From Entomohabitans teleogrylli (GTDB taxonomy: Bacteria; Pseudomonadota; Gammaproteobacteria; Enterobacterales; Enterobacteriaceae), in the NCBI RefSeq assembly GCF_001484765.1, contig NZ_LLXO01000013.1, positions 124,001 through 188,000 on the forward strand: a stretch of DNA of 64,000 nucleotides, given 5' to 3'. The position numbers and the translations under genes were made by a program. Shown here one piece after another: positions 59,674-64,000 of this stretch. The notes beneath the pieces were generated by a model. It was not told the DNA's origin, searched no databases, and saw only the letters and a program-made list of their open reading frames with translations. The first letter of the stretch is position 1, and each line of letters opens with the position of its first letter.

Positions 59674-60180
59674 CTTTACCGCCAGCGGCGTGCCGCTCCA
59701 GGCGATGGCCAAAAATTCATATTCCTGATAATAAGAATTACGCTGTTCTTTTTCACGAATGGCTTTAATCAAGGGTTCGGCAATAGCGAAATTATTAACC
59801 ACGGAGCTATAGAAGACGTCTTTTATCATTATTTCATGATAGATGCCGTGGCGAATACTGACGGCCAGACGCTCATAAAAATTCAGACAATAAATAATAT
59901 TCTGAATATCATCATTCTCTTCTTCTGTCATGTTATGTGTCGAAAATATATAGCTTCGAAAAGACCTTCCCGAATAGTGAATACGTCGTAGTGCCTGAAG
60001 CCCATCCAGATAGCGTTTATCAAAGCGGCTCTCAAATAAGAACGTCGCCGTTTGCGATTTTCTGGCCATTCCGACATTGTAAATGATGGTGAAGAAGGCC
60101 AGTATGGCGCTGAGCAGGACCGCCAGCGTGCTGAGCATCTGGCTGCCAGCCGTCAGCCAGATGAGGGTGTTTGCAGGCAT
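59662..60180 (-). CDS. DUF4760-like membrane-anchored protein of unknown function
   Basis: 172 residues. One N-terminal membrane segment (about 14-37, QMLSTLAVLLSAILAFFTIIYNVGMA), then a charged helical cytoplasmic domain with ATFLFESRFDKRYLDGLQALRRI, IIYCLNFYERLAVSIRHGIYHE and a C-terminal EFLAIAWSG. The pattern 'LNFYERLAVSIRHGI' resembles DUF4760, often found as accessory single genes; I assign the family by eye with moderate confidence. It has no counterpart between rhmA and yfaE in E. coli, and it is more AT-rich than both neighbours. A 307-base AT-rich gap lies upstream of it. Confidence 0.68.
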   Translation of the reverse strand: MPANTLIWLTAGSQMLSTLAVLLSAILAFFTIIYNVGMARKSQTATFLFESRFDKRYLDGLQALRRIHYSGRSFRSYIFSTHNMTEEENDDIQNIIYCLNFYERLAVSIRHGIYHEIMIKDVFYSSVVNNFAIAEPLIKAIREKEQRNSYYQEYEFLAIAWSGTPLAVKSGG

Positions 60181-60487
60181 CAGATACGTCCATATATCTG
60201 TTATTCCGGGAAAGCCTGGGGAATATATACCCAGGCTTCCGGGTTAAGAAATAGATATTTTATTGCACGGGATTATTACAGGGTTTATTAATTACAGGCC
60301 TTCATACTCATCAGAATAGCGCATCTCATTTTTCTCCTGGTTAAATATTGCTGCGGGTTGATAAACAAACAGTACCCATCACAGGAAAATAATACAATAT
60401 AAAAAATAACGACATTAAAAAAATGCGAGACACGCTCAAAACGAATGCAATTCAATGAAATAAAAATACCGCGCGGCGGCGGCATTA
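60181..60487 (-). promoter_or_regulatory. AT-rich gap between yfaE and the DUF4760-like gene
   Basis: 307 bases. It should hold the promoter of the minus-strand DUF4760-like gene. A minus-strand frame of 65 codons starts two bases after the yfaE stop (60288-60485), but it has no ribosome-binding site of its own and I do not annotate it. No clear terminator for yfaE was seen. Confidence 0.4.
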
Positions 60488-60745
60488 TTACATTTCAATT
60501 TCGATATCACCCTGTGCCTGACAGCAACAGGGCAGAATTTCTCCGGGCTGAATAAAGGCCAGCGGCTCGCTGAGCCACCTGACATTGCCGTTAACCAGCC
60601 GGGTCCGGCAGGAGCCGCAGTACCCGGCGCGGCACTGATATTCCACCTGAATATTTTGCGACTCCAGCGCCGCCAGAAGGGAAGGGTGCTCCTCCTGGCA
60701 GATAAGCTGAGCGCCGCTGATACGCAGCGTAATTCGGTTGCACAT
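60488..60745 (-). CDS. yfaE: YfaE, 2Fe-2S ferredoxin for ribonucleotide reductase maintenance
   Basis: 85 residues (E. coli 84). It is a plant-type ferredoxin with cluster ligands in CRAGYCGSCRTRL near 38-50 and the final cysteine in ILPCCCQAQG near 72-74. YfaE keeps the NrdB diferric-tyrosyl cofactor assembled and reduced. It starts three bases after the nrdB stop and is the last gene of the nrdA-nrdB-yfaE operon. Confidence 0.95.
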   Translation of the reverse strand: MCNRITLRISGAQLICQEEHPSLLAALESQNIQVEYQCRAGYCGSCRTRLVNGNVRWLSEPLAFIQPGEILPCCCQAQGDIEIEM

Positions 60746-60748
60746 GGC

Positions 60749-61879
60749 TTACAGCTGGAAATTGCTCAAATCGTCGGTATCGATTTCAGAATCGATCTGG
60801 CCGACCAGATAAGAGCTGACTTCCACCTCTTGCGGCGCGACCTGGACGTTGTCGGATACCAGCCAGGCGTTAATCCACGGAATCGGATTCGAACGGGTCT
60901 GGAAAGGCAGATCGAGACCGACGGCCTGCATGCGGATATTGGTGATGTATTCCACATACTGGCACAGGATATCTTTGTTCAGGCCGATCATGGAACCGTC
61001 GCGGAACAGGTAGTCAGCCCACTCTTTTTCCTGCTGGGCCGCCAGCACAAACAGGTCATAACACTCCTGCTGGCACTCCCGGGCAATATCCGCCATTTCC
61101 GGATCGTCGGCGCCGGAGCGCATCAGGTTGAGCATATGCTGGGTGCCGGTCAGATGCAGCGCTTCGTCACGGGCGATCAGCTTGATGATTTTGGCGTTGC
61201 CTTCCATCAGCTCGCGCTCCGCAAAGGCGAATGAGCAGGCAAAGCTGACGTAGAAACGGATCGCTTCCAGCGCATTAACGCTCATCAGGCACAGGTAGAG
61301 CTTTTTCTTCAGTTCGCGCAGACTGACGGTGACCGTTTTGCCGTTAACCGTATGGGTGCCTTCCCCCAGCAGGTGCCAGTAGCTGGTATCTTCGATCAGC
61401 GAGTCATAATAGTTGGAGATATCTTTCGCCCGCTTGAGGATCTCTTCATTGGTGACAATATCGTCAAAGACGATCGACGGATCGTTGACGATATTGCGGA
61501 TGATATGGGTATAGGAGCGGGAGTGGATCGTTTCCGAGAACGCCCAGGTTTCTACCCAGGTTTCCAGCTCCGGAATGGAGATCAGCGGCAGTAGCGCTAC
61601 GTTGGGGCTACGGCCCTGAATGGAATCAAGCAGGGTCTGATATTTCAGGTTGCTGATAAAAATATGTTTTTCGTGCTCCGGCAGCGCCTGGTAATCAATA
61701 CGATCCCGGGAAACGTCAACCTCTTCCGGCCGCCAGAAGAAGGAGAGCTGTTTTTCGATCAGCTTTTCAAAGATGTCGTATTTTTGCTGGTCGTAGCGGG
61801 CCACGTTAACCGGCTGGCCGAAGAACATCGGTTCCTGCAACTGGTCGTTTTTCGTCTGTGAAAAGGTGGTGTATGCCAT
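60749..61879 (-). CDS. nrdB: NrdB, ribonucleoside-diphosphate reductase 1 beta subunit
   Basis: 376 residues, as in E. coli. It carries the diiron-tyrosyl radical of aerobic class Ia reductase. Residue numbers match E. coli: D85 (LDSIQG), E116 and H119 ([10 protein letters not shown]), radical Y123, then E205/E239/H242 in the AERELMEG and [11 protein letters not shown] segments. The C-terminal tail ([10 protein letters not shown]) docks on NrdA. A strong hairpin separates it from nrdA. Confidence 0.97.
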   Translation of the reverse strand: MAYTTFSQTKNDQLQEPMFFGQPVNVARYDQQKYDIFEKLIEKQLSFFWRPEEVDVSRDRIDYQALPEHEKHIFISNLKYQTLLDSIQGRSPNVALLPLISIPELETWVETWAFSETIHSRSYTHIIRNIVNDPSIVFDDIVTNEEILKRAKDISNYYDSLIEDTSYWHLLGEGTHTVNGKTVTVSLRELKKKLYLCLMSVNALEAIRFYVSFACSFAFAERELMEGNAKIIKLIARDEALHLTGTQHMLNLMRSGADDPEMADIARECQQECYDLFVLAAQQEKEWADYLFRDGSMIGLNKDILCQYVEYITNIRMQAVGLDLPFQTRSNPIPWINAWLVSDNVQVAPQEVEVSSYLVGQIDSEIDTDDLSNFQL

Positions 61880-61921
61880 GAATTTAATCCTGTCTACAAA
61901 GCATTATCAGTGGTGCCGGAG

Positions 61922-61943
61922 CAGGGCGGGTTTCCCCGCCCTG
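61922..61943 (-). terminator. Hairpin in the nrdA-nrdB spacer
   Basis: CAGGGCGGG/CCCGCCCTG, a perfect nine-base GC-rich stem with a four-base loop, four bases past the nrdA stop on the minus strand. No T run follows, so it is more likely an mRNA-protecting or attenuating structure than a full terminator. Confidence 0.7.
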
Positions 61944-61947
61944 GCGG

Positions 61948-64000
61948 TCAGATTTTGCAGGCGCCGCTTTCGCAGCCGTCATCCTGAATAGAAGGCACCA
62001 GATCGTCCTGGGCATCTTCCGCGCCGTCGCGGGTGTTCTGATAGTAAAGGGTTTTCACGCCAAATTTATAGGCAGTGAGCAAATCCTTCAGCAATTGCTG
62101 CATCGGCACCTTGCCTGACGGGAAACGCGCCGGGTCGTAGTTGGTGTTGGCGGAAATCGACTGATCGATAAACTTCTGCATAATGCCCACCAGTTGCAGA
62201 TAACCGTCGTTGCCGGGCATATCCCACAGCAGTTCATAGCTATCTTTCAGGTGCTCATAATCCGGCACCACCTGACGCAGGATACCGTCTTTCGAGGCTT
62301 TGATGCTGACATAGCCGCGCGGCGGTTCAATACCGTTGGTGGCGTTGGAAATCTGCGAGGAGGTCTCCGATGGCATCAGGGCGGAAAGGGTTGAGTTACG
62401 CAGGCCGTGGGTTTTGATCGATGCGCGCAACTGCTCCCAGTCATAGTGCAGCGGCTCGTTAGCGATGGCGTCCAGATCCTTTTTATAGGTATCAATCGGC
62501 AGAATGCCCTGCGCGTAGGTGGTTTCGTTGAACCACGGGCAGGCGCCCTGTTCCTGAGCCAGTTCGTTCGAGGCTTTCAGCAGGTAATACTGAATGGCTT
62601 CGAAGGTTTTGTGGGTCAGATTATTGGCGCTGCCGTCGGAGTAACGCTTGCCGTTTTTCGCCAGCCAGTAAGCGAAGTTAATTACGCCGATACCCAGAGT
62701 ACGGCGCCCCATTGCGCCGCGTTTTGCCGCCGGGATCGGGTAGTCCTGGTAATCAAGCAGGGCGTCGAGGGCACGTACCGCCAGCACCGCCAGATCTTCC
62801 AACTCGTCCAGACCGTTGATGGCGCCGAGGTTAAAGGCAGACAGGGTGCACAGGGCGATTTCCCCGCTTTCGTCATTCACGTCTTCCAGCGGTTTAGTCG
62901 GCAGTGCGATTTCCAGACACAGGTTGGACTGGCGCACTGGCGCAACGGCCGGGTCGAACGGACTGTGGGTGTTACAGTGGTCGACGTTCTGAATATAGAT
63001 GCGGCCGGTGGAGGCGCGCTCCTGCATCATCAGAGAGAACAGGTCGGCGGCTTTGACACGCTTCTTGCGAATGCTTTCGTCCTGCTCATATTGGGTATAC
63101 AGGCGTTCGAATTCGTTCTGATCGACAAAGAAAGCGTCGTACAGCCCCGGCACGTCGGACGGGCTGAACAACGTGATGTCTTCCCCTTTTAGCAGGCGGG
63201 TATACATCATTTTGTTCAACTGCACGCCGTAGTCCATATGACGCACGCGGTTGCCTTCCACGCCGCGGTTGTTTTTCAGTACCAGCAGGCTTTCCACTTC
63301 CAGGTGCCACATCGGATAGAACAGAGTGGCCGCGCCGCCGCGCACGCCGCCCTGAGAGCAGGACTTCACCGCGGTCTGGAAATGTTTGTAGAACGGAATA
63401 CAGCCGGTATGGAACGCTTCGCCGCCGCGGATCGGGCTGCCCAGCGCGCGGATACGACCGGCGTTGATACCGATACCGGCGCGTTGGGAAACGTACTTCA
63501 CGATAGCGCTGGAGGTGGCGTTGATAGAGTCCAGACTGTCGCCGCACTCGATCAGCACGCAGGAACTGAACTGACGGGTCGGGGTACGCACGCCGGACAT
63601 AATTGGCGTCGGCAGTGAGATTTTAAAGGTTGAGACCGCGTCGTAGAAACGCTTCACATAGTCCAGACGGGTGGCGCGCGGGTAACCGGAGAACAGGCAT
63701 GCCGCAACCAGAATGTACAGGAACTGGGCGCTCTCGTAGATTTCGCCGGTCACCCGGTTCTGTACCAGGTATTTGCCTTCCAGCTGTTTAACCGCCGCGT
63801 AGGAGAAATTCATATCGCGCCAGTGGTCGATAAAACCGTCCATCTGCTGGAACTCTTCTTCCGTGTAGTCTTCCAGCAGATGTCTATCATATTTGCCCAG
63901 CTCGACCATTTTTACCACGTGGCTGAACAGCTTCGGCGGCTCGAATTCGCCATAGGCTTTTTTACGCAGATGGAAAATCGCCAGTCGCGCGGCCAGGTAC
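61948..64000 (-). CDS. nrdA: NrdA, ribonucleoside-diphosphate reductase 1 alpha subunit (5' end missing)
   Basis: The C-terminal 683 or so residues of about 761; the gene begins beyond the window. The enzyme reduces ribonucleoside diphosphates to deoxy forms. Visible: the active-site cysteines in SSCVLIECGDS, RQSNLCLEIALP and GEIALCTLSAFNLG, the radical-path and binding loop NSTLSALMPSETSSQISNATNGIEPPRG (in two parts), and the C-terminal redox pair CESGACKI. The missing part is the N-terminal ATP-cone regulatory domain. The frame is open to the window edge, where RLAIFHLRKKAYG-type sequence is read, so an internal start near 63918 is not the true one. Confidence 0.97.
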   Translation of the reverse strand, partial: YLAARLAIFHLRKKAYGEFEPPKLFSHVVKMVELGKYDRHLLEDYTEEEFQQMDGFIDHWRDMNFSYAAVKQLEGKYLVQNRVTGEIYESAQFLYILVAACLFSGYPRATRLDYVKRFYDAVSTFKISLPTPIMSGVRTPTRQFSSCVLIECGDSLDSINATSSAIVKYVSQRAGIGINAGRIRALGSPIRGGEAFHTGCIPFYKHFQTAVKSCSQGGVRGGAATLFYPMWHLEVESLLVLKNNRGVEGNRVRHMDYGVQLNKMMYTRLLKGEDITLFSPSDVPGLYDAFFVDQNEFERLYTQYEQDESIRKKRVKAADLFSLMMQERASTGRIYIQNVDHCNTHSPFDPAVAPVRQSNLCLEIALPTKPLEDVNDESGEIALCTLSAFNLGAINGLDELEDLAVLAVRALDALLDYQDYPIPAAKRGAMGRRTLGIGVINFAYWLAKNGKRYSDGSANNLTHKTFEAIQYYLLKASNELAQEQGACPWFNETTYAQGILPIDTYKKDLDAIANEPLHYDWEQLRASIKTHGLRNSTLSALMPSETSSQISNATNGIEPPRGYVSIKASKDGILRQVVPDYEHLKDSYELLWDMPGNDGYLQLVGIMQKFIDQSISANTNYDPARFPSGKVPMQQLLKDLLTAYKFGVKTLYYQNTRDGAEDAQDDLVPSIQDDGCESGACKI

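Noticed and set aside
60288-60485. 65-codon minus-strand frame directly after yfaE
   Set aside because: It starts two bases after the yfaE stop but has no ribosome-binding site; the hydrophobic stretch is what AT-rich DNA gives by chance. Conservation would be needed to revive it.
63600-63918. Internal ATG/GTG near 63918 as the nrdA start
   Set aside because: Conserved NrdA sequence continues in frame to the end of the window, so the true start lies outside.

Overview
This is chromosomal DNA of an enterobacterium (Enterobacteriaceae in the strict sense, Gammaproteobacteria). The core genes follow the Escherichia coli order yfcF-yfcE-yfcD ... ackA/pta-yfbV-yfbU-hxpA-yfbS-yfbR-alaA-lrhA-nuoA..N-rbn-elaA-elaB-menFDHBCE ... 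nudI ... yfaZ-yfaY-rhmRDTA ... yfaE-nrdB-nrdA, and the proteins are very close to the E. coli ones. The GC-rich coding sequence, the added clade-3 catalase and tct tricarboxylate system, and the absence of the arn/pmrD and glp blocks argue against Escherichia itself. A Klebsiella/Raoultella/Enterobacter-like lineage is plausible, but I cannot name the genus from sequence alone.

Layout. Bases 1-1487 hold the end of yfcF, then yfcE and the Nudix gene yfcD. Bases 1488-8930 are an accessory stretch at the place where E. coli has yfcC. It contains an AT-richer four-gene chaperone-usher fimbrial operon of the DUF1120/Yhc type on the plus strand, and a minus-strand operon of two YjiH/YjiG-type membrane proteins plus an M20 metallopeptidase. 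Bases 9262-20750 carry acetate overflow (ackA-pta), yfbV, yfbU, the sugar phosphatase hxpA, the transporter yfbS, the nucleotidase yfbR, the transaminase alaA and the regulator lrhA, which has a very long upstream region. Bases 21384-36572 are the complete 13-gene NADH:quinone oxidoreductase I operon with fused nuoCD. Bases 36628-38498 hold rbn (RNase BN/Z), elaA and elaB. Bases 38619-45627 are the menaquinone operon menF-menD-menH-menB-menC-menE.

Bases 45810-53001 form a second accessory block: tctCBA (tricarboxylate uptake) divergent from its two-component system tctDE, then nudI and the monofunctional catalase katA. Bases 53278-59620 hold yfaZ, yfaY and the L-rhamnonate catabolic cluster rhmRDTA. 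An orphan DUF4760-like membrane gene follows. The window closes with the aerobic ribonucleotide reductase operon nrdA-nrdB-yfaE, with nrdA cut by the window end.

Functionally the window joins carbon overflow, respiratory entry (complex I and menaquinone), use of plant- or soil-type carbon sources (tricarboxylates, rhamnonate, possibly peptides), surface attachment and dNTP synthesis. I found no CRISPR array, tRNA, rRNA, prophage, insertion sequence or recognisable defence system, and no strong case for a wholly new system. The best candidates for a second look are the fimbrial operon, the M20/YjiGH cassette, the structured RNA spacers inside the nuo operon, the start-codon hairpin of rhmR, the direct repeats in front of tctD and the orphan DUF4760-like gene.
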